Assembly: GCF_017874715.1 (NCBI RefSeq)
Contig: NZ_JAGGLR010000001.1
Span: 186,001 to 250,000 of the forward strand
DNA length: 64,000 nucleotides
Reading direction: 5' to 3'
From: Streptomyces iranensis
GTDB taxonomy: Bacteria > Actinomycetota > Actinomycetes > Streptomycetales > Streptomycetaceae
The notes below the pieces were generated by a model. The model was not told the DNA's origin. It did not search any database and saw only the letters and a list, made by a program, of their open reading frames with translations. The position numbers and the translations under genes were made by a program. Below are positions 16,969 to 28,431 of this stretch, in pieces. Each line of letters opens with the position of its first letter. The first letter of the stretch is position 1.

Positions 16969-17966
16969 ACGCTACGGCCCGCCACTGACAACGGGGTCGG
17001 CGCCGCCGGGGCGGACGGCGGCCGCGCGGCGCGCCCGCGCGCCTCCAGCAACAGCGCGAGTGCGAGCAGGGCCAGCCCGAGGATCAGGAAGCCCCATGGC
17101 AGATAGGCCGTGAGCAGCAGGACCAGCTGGCGCTGGGACTTGACCATGTCCACCGTGTGCCGGATGTAGTCCTCGCGCATCTTCACATGGCCGGAGAAGA
17201 CGGTGACCCGGTCGCGGTCGCCCAGCAGCGTGCCGCCGCGCAGCTCCTCCTTGTGGATCTCCTGCCCGTTGACCGGGGCACCGGTCGTGGGCTCGACCCA
17301 GAACATCCGCTTGGTGCTGTACCAGCGCGAGGTGCCGGCCTTGCGGACGGTCTCGGGGGTGACGCCGTCGACCGGCATGGTCTTGGGCAGCGGCACCTTG
17401 GTCCAGGGGATGGTCTGCTCGAAGTAGTAGACCTCCAGGCCGCGGAAGTTCCGGGTGCCCTTGTAGTGGATGGGGGCGGAGGTGCGGGTCTGGGCGTCGA
17501 AGTAGCGGTAGTCGCGCTTCTCGGTGAGGAACGGCCACTTGTACTCGATGCCGTCGCGGCGCACCGCGTCCCCGTCGACATGTTCGCCGCCCGCGTGCAC
17601 CGGGTCCTGGGAGTGGGCGTCGAAGACATAGCGCTCGGGGATCTTGGAGACCATCTTGCCGTCGGGCCCGGCCACATAGGACAGGGTGTCCCAGACGACG
17701 ACATCGCGCCCGGTCGCCTTCCCGACCTTCTTCGCGGCGGGCACATTGCCGCGCAGCGTCTGCACGATGCTGACCTTGGGAACGGTGCGGGGCTGCATCG
17801 TGCCGTAGTCGAGCAGCGTGGCCGGGCCGGCCTCCATCACCGCCGTCTGGTACTCGCTGGGCGGGATCTTGGCCAGCCTGGGATAGGCGTACCAGCGCAG
17901 CAGCGGCGCGAGGGCGGCGAAGAAGACGGCGAAGGCCAGCAGCACCAGGCTTGCTCTGCGGCGCAT
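16965..17966 (-). CDS. DUF3068 (PorA-like) membrane-anchored protein
   Basis: A 333-residue protein with a hydrophobic segment at each end: residues 8-28 (LVLLAFAVFFAALAPLLRWYA) and about 285-312 (VLLLTAYLPWGFLILGLALLALALLL). A large external domain lies between (RYVFDAHSQDPVHAGGEHVDG, VYYFEQTIPWTKVP, PVNGQEIHKE). This is the DUF3068/PorA layout of actinobacteria; function is not established. ATG 17966 follows GAGGGACATCCGCC. It is 16 bp downstream of a 44-codon gene and overlaps the next gene by 4 bp. Confidence 0.85.
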   Translation of the reverse strand: MRRRASLVLLAFAVFFAALAPLLRWYAYPRLAKIPPSEYQTAVMEAGPATLLDYGTMQPRTVPKVSIVQTLRGNVPAAKKVGKATGRDVVVWDTLSYVAGPDGKMVSKIPERYVFDAHSQDPVHAGGEHVDGDAVRRDGIEYKWPFLTEKRDYRYFDAQTRTSAPIHYKGTRNFRGLEVYYFEQTIPWTKVPLPKTMPVDGVTPETVRKAGTSRWYSTKRMFWVEPTTGAPVNGQEIHKEELRGGTLLGDRDRVTVFSGHVKMREDYIRHTVDMVKSQRQLVLLLTAYLPWGFLILGLALLALALLLEARGRAARPPSAPAAPTPLSVAGRSV

Positions 17967-17982
17967 GGCGGATGTCCCTCCC

Positions 17983-18117
17983 TCAGGGGTGCTTGGGGAC
18001 GGTGGTGAGCAGGGGTTCCGGGGAGGTCTCACCACTGGGGGCGCCGATGGCCGTCACCGTGAGAACGATGGCGAGGGCGGCGGCGAGTCCGATCGCGGCG
18101 GCGACGAGGGCACGCAT
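17983..18117 (-). CDS. SPW_0924-like small membrane protein, 44 aa
   Basis: A 44-codon gene (ATG 18117, stop 17983-17985). It begins MRALVAAAIGLAAALAIVL, one hydrophobic helix to residue 25, followed by APSGETSPEPLLTTVPKHP. GAGGAGG lies seven bases before the ATG. I recall a family of this size and pattern in Streptomyces named after SPW_0924, of unknown function. It leads the operon with the DUF3068 gene and the hypothetical gene. Such a short single-span protein could be a partner or signal-anchor peptide; that is inference. Confidence 0.8.
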   Translation of the reverse strand: MRALVAAAIGLAAALAIVLTVTAIGAPSGETSPEPLLTTVPKHP

Positions 18118-18288
18118 ACGGGGCCTCCTCGTGGTCGGTACGAGGCGCTGCCTGACGCTTCGTCAGGGATGGGGCACCGTAGCAACGGGGGGCGCAGATG
18201 AGAACACGCAGGCGTGAACGCGTCACACCGCCCCTGGGCCCGGTGGGGGCTCAGGGGCGGTGCGGTGAACCGTATGAGGAGCGCTTGG

Positions 18289-20049
18289 CTACGCGGCGGG
18301 GGCCTGGGTGACCGTCAGCTCGATGTCCAGGACGGCGCCGCCCTCGGCGGTGAGGCGGAGCAGGAAGGTGCCCGCCTGATCATCGGTGAGGATCTCCGGC
18401 AGCGTGAGCCGGCCGAGGCCGTTGGTCTTCAGGGCCGCCAGGGTGCGCACCGGCTTGCCCTTGTCGTCCAGGAAGTAGGGCCCCTTGTCGTTGGGCTTGG
18501 GGTCCTTCGCCGAGGTGATCATGGTGGCGGTCACCGGGACATCCGCCATGATCTTGCCCTTGTTGGTGGCCTTGACGGTGAGCGCGTCGGCGAAGGAGGC
18601 GCCGGTCCGGGCCGTGAGCTTCTTGTCGCCGATCCGGGCCAGCGCGTCGGCCTGCGGCACGGTCCGGGCCTTGACGGTGGCGGTGAACTCGACCGGGGCG
18701 GCCTCGCGCCCCACGGCGGTGGCGCGCACGGTGAAGGTGCCGGTCTTCTCGCCCGCGAGCAGCTTCGGCGCGATGGCGGTGCCATCGGCGGCGGTCAGCA
18801 CGGTGGCGGACTTGACCAGGCCGAGGAAGCGCGTGTCGGTGTCGCCGAGGATCTCGTACCGCACCCGGGCACTGGCCACCGGCTTGCCCGCGGTGTTCAC
18901 GGCCTTGACGCGCGGCGACCGGTCGAACTCGGTGCCCGCGGTGGTGGACAGCTCCTTCGCGCCGACGGTGGTGAGCTTGCTGGTGCCGCTCGGGGTGGAC
19001 GGCGGGGTGGTGGGGGGCTTCGGGGTCGGGGTTCCGGTGCCGGGGGTGCCCTCGTTCCCGTCGGCCGGCGGGGTCGGGGTGGTGGTGTCGGGCTCGTCGT
19101 CGGGCTTGGGCAGGGTGTGGGCGTCGTTCTCCTGGCCCTTCCCGGGGCCCTTGCCGCCGCCCTTCCCCGGCTTCTTGCCCGGGTCCTTGCCCTTGTCGCC
19201 CGAGCCGGAGTCGTTCCCCGAGGGGATCCCACCGGTGCCGTCGGGGACCTCATGGGTGCCGCGCTTGTAGTACTCGAACCACGACAGGACGGTGTTCAGG
19301 TATTCCCGCGAGTGGTTGTAGCCGAGGATCGCGCGGTCCAGGTCGGCCTTGACCGACAGATCGCGGCCGTTCGCGCAGAGGTAGCCGCCCGCGGCGAGGG
19401 CCGCGTCATAGACGTTGTTGGGGTCCTTCTCGCCGTCACCATTGCCGTCCCGGCCCCAGCTGGCCCAGGTGGACGGGATGAACTGCATGGGGCCGACCGC
19501 CCGGTCATGCCTACTGTCGCCGTCGTAGGCACCGCCGTCGGTGTCCTTGATCAGGGCGAAGCCGTCGCCGTTGAGGACCGGGCCGAGGATGGGCGAGACG
19601 GTGGTGCCGTCGGCGCCCACATTGCCCCCGCCGGCCTGGCCGGACTCGACCTTGCCGATCGCGGCGAGCAGCTCCCAGGGCAGATTGCAGCCGGGGTTGG
19701 ACTCCCTCAGCGTCGCTTCCGCCTTCTTGTAGGCGGCGAGGACGCTCGCGGGTATGCCCGCCTCGGGCTTGGTGCTGCTGCCCCCGGGGAGTCCGGGCAG
19801 ATCGATCGAGGAGCCCGGCTTGTCGGGCGTGACCAGAGGTGGCAGATCGGTGTGGTACGAGGAACCACCGTCGATGGGGGTGTCGTCCGGCGCCGGTGCC
19901 TCCCCCGCCCGCTGCTCCCGGTTCCGGTCGCCATGGTCGGAATTGGCGAATCCCGGCGCCTGGGACGCGGTGAGGGCGGCCATCGCGGCCGCCGCCACCG
20001 CCGTCGTGGCCGCCCCCTTGCGCATTCGTCGGCCAATAAGCGGTGCCAT
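18289..20049 (-). CDS. secreted lytic murein transglycosylase with Ig-like tail
   Basis: A 586-residue exported protein. The signal peptide is residues 1-35. A family SLT_2/MltB-type lytic transglycosylase domain spans about 90-265, with the catalytic Glu in AAIGKVESGQ and the GPMQFIPSTWASWGRDGNGDG block. A Lys/Gly/Pro/Thr-rich linker (about 285-350) leads to repeated beta-sandwich, big-like modules (about 355-586). The enzyme cleaves peptidoglycan glycan strands outside the cell. ATG 20049 follows GGGAGGG. It lies 113 bp downstream of polA on the same strand. Confidence 0.9.
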   Translation of the reverse strand: MAPLIGRRMRKGAATTAVAAAAMAALTASQAPGFANSDHGDRNREQRAGEAPAPDDTPIDGGSSYHTDLPPLVTPDKPGSSIDLPGLPGGSSTKPEAGIPASVLAAYKKAEATLRESNPGCNLPWELLAAIGKVESGQAGGGNVGADGTTVSPILGPVLNGDGFALIKDTDGGAYDGDSRHDRAVGPMQFIPSTWASWGRDGNGDGEKDPNNVYDAALAAGGYLCANGRDLSVKADLDRAILGYNHSREYLNTVLSWFEYYKRGTHEVPDGTGGIPSGNDSGSGDKGKDPGKKPGKGGGKGPGKGQENDAHTLPKPDDEPDTTTPTPPADGNEGTPGTGTPTPKPPTTPPSTPSGTSKLTTVGAKELSTTAGTEFDRSPRVKAVNTAGKPVASARVRYEILGDTDTRFLGLVKSATVLTAADGTAIAPKLLAGEKTGTFTVRATAVGREAAPVEFTATVKARTVPQADALARIGDKKLTARTGASFADALTVKATNKGKIMADVPVTATMITSAKDPKPNDKGPYFLDDKGKPVRTLAALKTNGLGRLTLPEILTDDQAGTFLLRLTAEGGAVLDIELTVTQAPAA

Positions 20050-20162
20050 CCGTGTGTCCCTCCCGTCGAACACGATGCGCTCCCCCGGCGCGTCAACTCT
20101 GGTGACACTACGACAACTTATGGCCCGCAGCTACCGGTGCAAACACCCCATCGGGCGAACTC

Positions 20163-22901
20163 TCAGTGAGCCGCGGACTCCCAGTCCGCACCGGATCCCA
20201 CCGATACGTCCAGCGGAGCGCTCAGCTTGAAGGCGCCCGTCATCTCCCGGCGCACCAGCTCCTCGACCCGCTCCCGCTCACCGGGGGCGATCTCCAGCAC
20301 GATTTCGTCGTGGACCTGCAACAGCATCCGCGACGAGAGTTTCTCCTTCGTCAACGCCGCGTCCACCTTGAGCATCGCGATCTTCACGATGTCGGCGGCG
20401 GTGCCCTGGATCGGGGCGTTGAGCGCCATCCGCTCGGCCATCTCGCGGCGCTGGCGGTTGTCGCTGGTGAGGTCCGGCAGATAGCGGCGGCGGCCGAGCA
20501 TGGTCTCCGTATAGCCGGTGGCGCGCGCCTCCTCGACGACCCGCTGGAGATAGTCGCGCACCCCGCCGAACCGCTCGAAGAAGTTCTCCATCAGCTTGCG
20601 GGCCTCGTCGGGGGTGATGCCCAGCTGCTGGGAGAGGCCGAACGCCGAGAGGCCGTACGCCAGCCCGTAGGACATGGCCTTGATCTTGCGGCGCATCTCC
20701 GGGTCGACCGCCGACTTGTCGACGGAGAAGACCTGGGAGGCGACCGTGGTGTGCAGGTCCTCACCGGAGGTGAACGCCTCGATCAGGCCCTCGTCCTCGG
20801 AGAGATGGGCCATGACGCGCAGCTCGATCTGGCTGTAGTCGGCGGTCATCAGCGACTCGAAGCCGTCGCCGACGACGAAGCCGCGCCGGATCGCCCGGCC
20901 CTCGTCCGTGCGCACCGGGATGTTCTGCAGATTGGGGTCGGTGGAGGAGAGCCGGCCGGTGGCCGCCACGGTCTGGTTGAAGGTGGTGTGGATGCGGCCG
21001 CCGGGGGCGATGGTCTTGATCAGGCCCTCGACGGTGGAGCGCAGCCGCGCCTGCTCACGGTGGCGCAGCATGATCACCGGGAGCTCGTGGTCAGTCTGCG
21101 CGGCCAGCCAGGCCAGCGCGTCGGCGTCCGTGGTGTACCCGGTCTTGGTCTTCTTGGTCTTGGGCAGGCCCAGCTCGCCGAAGAGCACCTCCTGGAGCTG
21201 CTTGGGCGAGCCGAGGTTGAACTCATGGCCCACCGCGGCGTGGGCCTCCTTCACGGCGTGCTGCACGGCGGCCGCGAACTGCTGCTCCATGCGCTCCAGC
21301 CAGCCGCGGTCGGCGGCGATGCCCGACCGCTCCATCCGGGCCAGCAGCTCGGAGACGGGCAGCTCCATGTCGTGCAGCAGCCCGGCCGCGCCCACGTCCT
21401 TCAGCCGGCCGCCGAAGGCCTCGCCCAGGTCCAGGATGGTCCGCGCCTTGATCATCAGGGCGTCCCGCTCGGCCTCCTCATCGGCGCCGAAGGCCAGCTG
21501 TCCGCTGTCCGCGGCCACCGCCGGGGACAGCTCACGGCCCAGGTACTCCACCGACAGGGCGTCCAGCTCGAAGGAGCGGCGGCCGGGCTTGACCAGATAG
21601 GCGGCGAGGGCGGTGTCCATGCGCACGCCCGCGACGGACCAGCCGTGCTCGGCGAAGACCCGCATGATCCCCTTGGCGTTGTGCAGCACCTTGGGGCGGT
21701 CCGGGTCCGCGATCCACTCGGCGAACGCCCGCTCATCGGTCTCGTCCAGCTGCGAGGGGTCGAAGAAGGCGGCGGGGCCGGAGCCGGTGGCCAGCGCGAC
21801 CTCGCTGACGCTGCCGCTGCCCAGCGCCCAGGTGTCGACGGTGGCCAGGCCCAGCGGGGCGTCGCGGTGGCTCTCCAGCCAGGGGGCGAGCTCACCCGCG
21901 CCCAGCGCCGCTCCGTCGACCGCGACACCCGGCTCGGCGGCCACGGGCTCGTCCGCCGCCGCGCCCGGGTCGACGGCCATGATCCGGTCGCGGAAGTTCT
22001 GGTGGCGGAACTCCAGCGCGTCCAGGATCACCCCGAGCGCCTCCCGGTCGTACGGGGCGCGCTCGAGCCCCTCGGGGCCGGCAGCGAGCTCCACGTCCCG
22101 CACCAGCTCGGTCAGCTGGCGGTTGAGCTTCACGGACTCCAGGTGGTCGCGGAGCTTCTCGCCGACCTTCCCCTTGACCTCCTCGACCCGCTCCACCAGC
22201 TCCTTGAAGGAGCCGAACTGATTGATCCACTTCGCCGCGGTCTTCTCGCCGACGCCCGGGATACCGGGGAGGTTGTCCGAGGGGTCGCCGCGCAGGGCCG
22301 CGAAGTCGGGGTACTGGCTCGGGGTGAGGCCGTACTTCTCCTGCACCTTCTCGGGGGTGAACCGGGTCAGCTCGGAGACGCCCTTGGTGGGGTAGAGCAC
22401 CGTGACATGGTCGGTGACCAGCTGGAAGGAGTCCCGGTCGCCGGTGACGATCAGGACGTCGAAGCCCTGCTCCTCGGCCTGGGTGGCGAGGGTGGCGATC
22501 ACATCGTCGGCCTCGAAGCCCTCCACCGCGAAGCGCGTGATCTTCATGGCGTCGAGCAGCTCGCCGATCAGCTCGACCTGGCCCTTGAACTCATCGGGGG
22601 ACTTGGAGCGGTTCGCCTTGTACTCGGTGAACTGCTCGGAGCGCCAGGTCTTGCGCGAGACGTCGAACGCCACGGCGAGGTGCGTGGGCTGCTCATCACG
22701 GAGCGTGTTCGCCAGCATCGAGGTGAAGCCGTAGATCGCGTTGGTGGTCTGGCCGGTGGTCGTGTTGAAGTTCTCCGCCGGCAGCGCGAAGAACGCCCGG
22801 TATGCCAGGGAGTGCCCGTCCAGCAGGAGCAGGCGGGGACGGTCATCCCCCGTGCGGTCGGGCGCGGGCGCCGCGGTCTTCTTCGATGCTTTCTCTGCCA
22901 C
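20163..22901 (-). CDS. polA: DNA polymerase I
   Basis: A 912-residue polymerase. Residues 20-320 are the 5'-3' exonuclease domain (LLLDGHSLAYRAFFA, FEADDVIATLA, GDPSDNLPGIPGVGEKTA). The central exonuclease-like domain lacks the DTE, NxxxD and YxxxD metal residues, so proofreading is absent, as in other actinobacterial Pol I. Motif A DYSQIELRVMAHLS is near 684, motif B RRKIKAMSYGLAYG near 737, and motif C QVHDE at 862-866. It fills Okazaki and repair gaps. GTG 22901 is chosen because the family sequence begins just after it; an upstream frame extension is Arg-rich repeat sequence. Confidence 0.96.
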   Translation of the reverse strand: MAEKASKKTAAPAPDRTGDDRPRLLLLDGHSLAYRAFFALPAENFNTTTGQTTNAIYGFTSMLANTLRDEQPTHLAVAFDVSRKTWRSEQFTEYKANRSKSPDEFKGQVELIGELLDAMKITRFAVEGFEADDVIATLATQAEEQGFDVLIVTGDRDSFQLVTDHVTVLYPTKGVSELTRFTPEKVQEKYGLTPSQYPDFAALRGDPSDNLPGIPGVGEKTAAKWINQFGSFKELVERVEEVKGKVGEKLRDHLESVKLNRQLTELVRDVELAAGPEGLERAPYDREALGVILDALEFRHQNFRDRIMAVDPGAAADEPVAAEPGVAVDGAALGAGELAPWLESHRDAPLGLATVDTWALGSGSVSEVALATGSGPAAFFDPSQLDETDERAFAEWIADPDRPKVLHNAKGIMRVFAEHGWSVAGVRMDTALAAYLVKPGRRSFELDALSVEYLGRELSPAVAADSGQLAFGADEEAERDALMIKARTILDLGEAFGGRLKDVGAAGLLHDMELPVSELLARMERSGIAADRGWLERMEQQFAAAVQHAVKEAHAAVGHEFNLGSPKQLQEVLFGELGLPKTKKTKTGYTTDADALAWLAAQTDHELPVIMLRHREQARLRSTVEGLIKTIAPGGRIHTTFNQTVAATGRLSSTDPNLQNIPVRTDEGRAIRRGFVVGDGFESLMTADYSQIELRVMAHLSEDEGLIEAFTSGEDLHTTVASQVFSVDKSAVDPEMRRKIKAMSYGLAYGLSAFGLSQQLGITPDEARKLMENFFERFGGVRDYLQRVVEEARATGYTETMLGRRRYLPDLTSDNRQRREMAERMALNAPIQGTAADIVKIAMLKVDAALTKEKLSSRMLLQVHDEIVLEIAPGERERVEELVRREMTGAFKLSAPLDVSVGSGADWESAAH

Positions 22902-22950
22902 GCCCCCGATCCTGCCACGCCCCACCGACAATGCCTCCCGCCCCGGCCAC

Positions 22951-22979
22951 CGGACCAGACCGGACCGGACCGGACCGGG
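22951..22979. repeat. short cggac repeat upstream of polA
   Basis: Four near-tandem 5-bp cggac units at 22951-22975, ending in cggg, in the 267-bp space between the divergent polA and oxidoreductase genes. Similar gaccgg/ccggac words recur through 22945-23110. Confidence 0.75.
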
Positions 22980-23168
22980 CACAAGATCGCACCGGACCGC
23001 GCGCAGGATCGGAACGGTCCGCGCGGCCGGAACCGCCGTACCACCGGGCCGGGCCGGGCCACCGACAGCCGAACCGGGCCGCCGCCCCGGCTGTCGGTGG
23101 CCCGTGACAGGATCGGACCCATAGGTCTACACACAGGTCCCGCAACGCTCGAGCCCAAGGGGAGCGAC

Positions 23169-25451
<2,283 letters not shown>

Positions 25452-25476
25452 GCGTTTGCTCAGTTGCCTGGTAAGA

Positions 25477-25514
25477 AGGTGGCCACCACAAGCAAAGGTG
25501 GCCACCACAAGCAA
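25477..25514. repeat. 19-bp perfect tandem duplication
   Basis: aggtggccaccacaagcaa occurs at 25477-25495 and again at 25496-25514 without change. It lies in the leader of the thioesterase gene, 19 bp before its ATG. Confidence 0.95.
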
Positions 25515-25533
25515 CCGAACGGAGCCTGTCCCG

Positions 25534-26049
25534 ATGGGCGAGCAGACCAGCGTGAAGTTCCCGCAAGAGGTACTCGACGAGTACGCGGCGCTCGGCGTGG
25601 ACCTACCCGCGCTGTTCTCCGCCGGACACCTCGGCACCCGTATGGGCGTGCAGATCCTCGAGGCCTCGGCCGAGCGGGTCGTGGGCACCATGCCGGTGGA
25701 GGGCAACACCCAGCCGTACGGGCTGCTGCACGGCGGCGCCTCCGCCGTGCTGGCCGAGACCCTGGGCTCGGTCGGCTCGATGCTCCACGGCGGCAGCGGG
25801 CGGATCGCGGTCGGCGTGGACCTCAACTGCACCCACCACCGGGGCGCCCGCACGGGCCTGGTCACCGGCGTCGCCACCCCCGTCCACCGGGGCCGCTCCA
25901 CCGCCACCTACGAGATCGTCATCAGCGATGAGCAGGACCGGCGGGTGTGCACCGCCCGCCTCACCTGCCTGCTGCGCGAGGTCGACGGCGCCGGCCGGGC
26001 CAAGACGGTCGCCGACATCACCGAGGCGAAGGACCGCGCCGAGGCGTGA
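25534..26049 (+). CDS. PaaI-type hotdog-fold thioesterase
   Basis: A 171-residue protein. The hotdog domain shows GTRMGVQILEASAERVVGTMPVEGNTQPYGLLHGGASAVLAET, with the PaaI-type LHGGA motif and a following acidic residue, then HRGRSTATYEIVI. Family members hydrolyse acyl-CoA thioesters; the substrate is unknown. ATG 25534 is chosen (GGAG upstream); the frame remains open upstream through the 19-bp duplication. It lies 82 bp after the oxidoreductase gene, and co-expression is possible. Confidence 0.88.
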   Translation: MGEQTSVKFPQEVLDEYAALGVDLPALFSAGHLGTRMGVQILEASAERVVGTMPVEGNTQPYGLLHGGASAVLAETLGSVGSMLHGGSGRIAVGVDLNCTHHRGARTGLVTGVATPVHRGRSTATYEIVISDEQDRRVCTARLTCLLREVDGAGRAKTVADITEAKDRAEA

Positions 26050-26104
26050 CGCCCGGCGCCATTGCCGTTGTCCCCCTGGAAGGCCGGGTCTACCGTGGCT
26101 CTCC

Positions 26105-26563
26105 ATGGGGTCAACGACCCGGGCGGGTTCCTGGCCCGCCGCCGTCCGTGGATGCGCTCTCGTACTCGCCGTGACGGTGACCGGATGCGGTGGCTCCGGT
26201 TCCGGCCCCTCGGGCGGCCCCCACAACTCCGGCGACCCCCGTAACGCCCCGGCGTCCACACCCGCCCCTCACAGCCCCACACCGCAGACCGCCTCCCCCG
26301 TGCGGCTGTGCGCCGACCTCATCTCCTACTGGGCCGAGCAGGACCTCGCGGGCAGCCAGTGGGCCGGGCTCGACTGGGAGCAGAAGGGGCTCTCCAACGA
26401 GCAGTACGAGATCTACGAGGACATCGTCCAGGCCGCGCGCGCCGAGCGGAAGCGGCATGGCGCCCCGGCGGCCAAAGCGCTGATCAAGGGGCTGGCCGAG
26501 CGGCGTTGCGCGGCCGCGAACGGCGCCACCCACAGCTCCGAGAACTGGCGCCCGCCGACCTGA
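26105..26563 (+). CDS. putative lipoprotein
   Basis: A 152-residue protein. It has a basic start (STTRAGSW), a hydrophobic stretch (GCALVLAVTV) and a lipobox ending TGC followed by GGSGSGPSGG, so it is a likely substrate of the Lgt encoded at 61.8-62.8 kb. A Ser/Pro/Thr-rich spacer leads to a compact helical domain with two cysteines (RLCADLISYW, ERRCAAANG). I do not recognise the domain. It is 55 bp downstream of the thioesterase gene. Confidence 0.72.
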   Translation: MGSTTRAGSWPAAVRGCALVLAVTVTGCGGSGSGPSGGPHNSGDPRNAPASTPAPHSPTPQTASPVRLCADLISYWAEQDLAGSQWAGLDWEQKGLSNEQYEIYEDIVQAARAERKRHGAPAAKALIKGLAERRCAAANGATHSSENWRPPT

Positions 26564-27096
26564 GCCGCACCGGCGCGACACCCGCGCGACACCGGCCCGA
26601 CACCATTCCGGAACCCCGCCCACCGGCCCGTCCACCGCCCCGGACAGGCCCCGGACAGGCCTCGGACCCGCGCCGTCAGTCGTAACACTGCGTAACGCTG
26701 ACGCAATATAAGATCGCATTTTCAGCACGCTCGGCGACTCCGAAGTCGATCTTCCCGCGCTCGTCCGCGCCCCTGCCTCCGCGCTTCATTCACAAGCTCA
26801 CCGCACTCCTTAGCGGAACTGCACCTTCTCAGGATCCGGACCTAATGGTTGGCCCAAATCCGCCCCATTCGTCCCTTCCGTTCCGCTACACGGACATCCC
26901 GGGGTGACGCGCGTCATAACAAGACAGTCACATCATCGTCTAGACCTCTGCCCCCGGTCGCGCCCCGCGCTTAGAGTCACAGCCAGTCACGGCCCCGTGG
27001 GATGTACGCCGCACCCACACGGCCAATTCCAGGTTCATCCGGCGAGGACACGGCACCCCATGACCCCGGGGTGCCGGGCCAGCGAAAGGATTCCTC
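26564..27096. other. 533-bp intergenic space upstream of livK
   Basis: No gene is seen. The sequence is less GC-rich than its surroundings between about 26680 and 26960. Features are a 10-bp tandem duplication (cgtaacactg, cgtaacgctg; 26681-26700), a TATAAG hexamer at 26707-26712 that could be a -10 box, and an 8-bp hairpin (27052-27059 with 27068-27075) just before the livK ribosome site. It probably carries the liv promoter and regulatory sites, not resolved here. Confidence 0.6.
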
Positions 27097-28329
27097 GTGC
27101 GACACCGTTCCTTGCTCATCATGACGACCGCCATCACCGCGGGCGCCCTCACCCTCAGCGCCTGCGGGTCGCGGGACGACAAAGACGACAGTGGCGGCAA
27201 GGACGGCAAGACGACCGTGGTCATCGGTGTCGACGCCCCGCTCACCGGCTCGCTGTCCGCTCTCGGCCAGGGCATCAAGAACTCCGTCGACCTCGCGGCG
27301 AAGATAGCCAACAAGAACAACGAGGTGGACGGAGTCACCTTCAAGGTCAAGTCCTTCGACGACCAGGCCGTGCCCTCCTCCGGCAAGGCGAACGCGACCT
27401 CGATGGTCGACAACGAGGACATCCTCGGCGCGGTCGGGCCGCTCAACTCGGGCGTCGCCCAGTCCATGCAGGGCGTCTTCGACAGAGGCGACCTCGCCCA
27501 GGTCTCCCCCGCCAACACCAACCCGGCCCTGAGCCAGGGCGACGACTGGGCCTCGGGCAAGAAGTCGCGCCCCTTCAAGACCTACTTCCGCACCGCGACC
27601 ACCGACATCATCCAGGGCCGCTTCGCCGCGCAGTACTACTACAAGGACGCGAAGAAGCGGAAGGTCTTCGTCATCGACGACAAGCAGGCGTACGGCAACG
27701 GCCTCGCCACCATCTTCGCCGAGGAGTTCAAGCGCCTCGGCGGCAAGGTCGTCGGCCGGGACCACCTGACCGTCAAGGAGACCGACTTCTCCGGCATCTC
27801 CAACAAGGTGAAGTCCTCCGGCGCCGACTCGGTCTACTTCGGCGGCCAGTACCCCGAGGGCGGTCTGCTCTCCGACCAGGTCAAGCAGGCCGGCGCGCAG
27901 GTTCCGGTCATGGGCGGCGACGGCATCTACGACCCCGCCTTCATCAAGGCGTCGGGCACCAACAACGACGGTGACCTCGCCACCTCCGTCGGCTACCCGG
28001 TCGAGCAGCTCGACTCCGCCAAGACGTTCGTGAAGAACTACGCGGACCAGCACTACAAGGACCCGTACGCGGCCTACGGCGGCTACTCCTACGACGCCGG
28101 CTGGGCCATCATCCAGGCCGTCAAGGCCGTGGTCGAGGACAACGACGGCAAGCTCCCGGACGACGCCCGCGCCAAGATCACCGAGGCGCTCGGCAAGGTC
28201 TCCTTCGACGGCGTCACCGGCAAGGTCTCCTTCGACCAGTACGGCGACACCACGAACAAGCAGCTGACCGTCTACAAGGTCACCAAGGGCGCCTGGAAGT
28301 CCGTGAAGAGCGAGACCTTCAAGGACTGA
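27097..28329 (+). CDS. livK: branched-chain amino acid ABC transporter substrate-binding lipoprotein
   Basis: A 410-residue periplasmic-binding-type lipoprotein. The lipobox LSAC at residues 20-23 gives a Cys-anchored mature protein. The Leu/Ile/Val-binding fold is evident: VVIGVDAPLTGSLSALGQGIKNSVDLAAK, GPLNSGVAQSMQGVF, KKRKVFVIDDKQAYGNG, FGGQYPEGGLLSDQ. GTG 27097 follows AAGGA. It is the first gene of the liv operon and is separated from livH by a strong hairpin. Binding protein outside the membrane delivers amino acids to LivHM. Exact ligand range is inferred. Confidence 0.93.
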   Translation: MRHRSLLIMTTAITAGALTLSACGSRDDKDDSGGKDGKTTVVIGVDAPLTGSLSALGQGIKNSVDLAAKIANKNNEVDGVTFKVKSFDDQAVPSSGKANATSMVDNEDILGAVGPLNSGVAQSMQGVFDRGDLAQVSPANTNPALSQGDDWASGKKSRPFKTYFRTATTDIIQGRFAAQYYYKDAKKRKVFVIDDKQAYGNGLATIFAEEFKRLGGKVVGRDHLTVKETDFSGISNKVKSSGADSVYFGGQYPEGGLLSDQVKQAGAQVPVMGGDGIYDPAFIKASGTNNDGDLATSVGYPVEQLDSAKTFVKNYADQHYKDPYAAYGGYSYDAGWAIIQAVKAVVEDNDGKLPDDARAKITEALGKVSFDGVTGKVSFDQYGDTTNKQLTVYKVTKGAWKSVKSETFKD

Positions 28330-28364
28330 CCCCCGGCGGCGATCCGCACACCCACGAAACGAAT

Positions 28365-28397
28365 CCGCGCGAGGGCGTACCCATCGCCCTCGCGCGG
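28365..28397 (+). terminator. strong hairpin between livK and livH
   Basis: A perfect 13-bp stem (28365-28377 with 28385-28397) and a 7-base loop in the 102-bp gap. There is no clear U-tract. It may act as a partial terminator or as an RNA-stabilising element that gives more LivK than membrane components. Confidence 0.65.
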
Positions 28398-28431
28398 CGT
28401 CATATCCGACACGCTCATCGGAGGCCCTGCG

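Noticed and set aside
20050..20162. c-di-AMP (ydaO) riboswitch before the lytic transglycosylase gene
   Set aside because: Such riboswitches often precede cell-wall hydrolase genes in Streptomyces, but the space is only 113 bp and the conserved loops are not visible.
26681..26712. GlnR site upstream of livK from two GTAAC words
   Set aside because: The spacing of the two words is five rather than six, and the second half-site is GTAAC or GCAAT, not GAAAC. Kept only as a note on the spacer.
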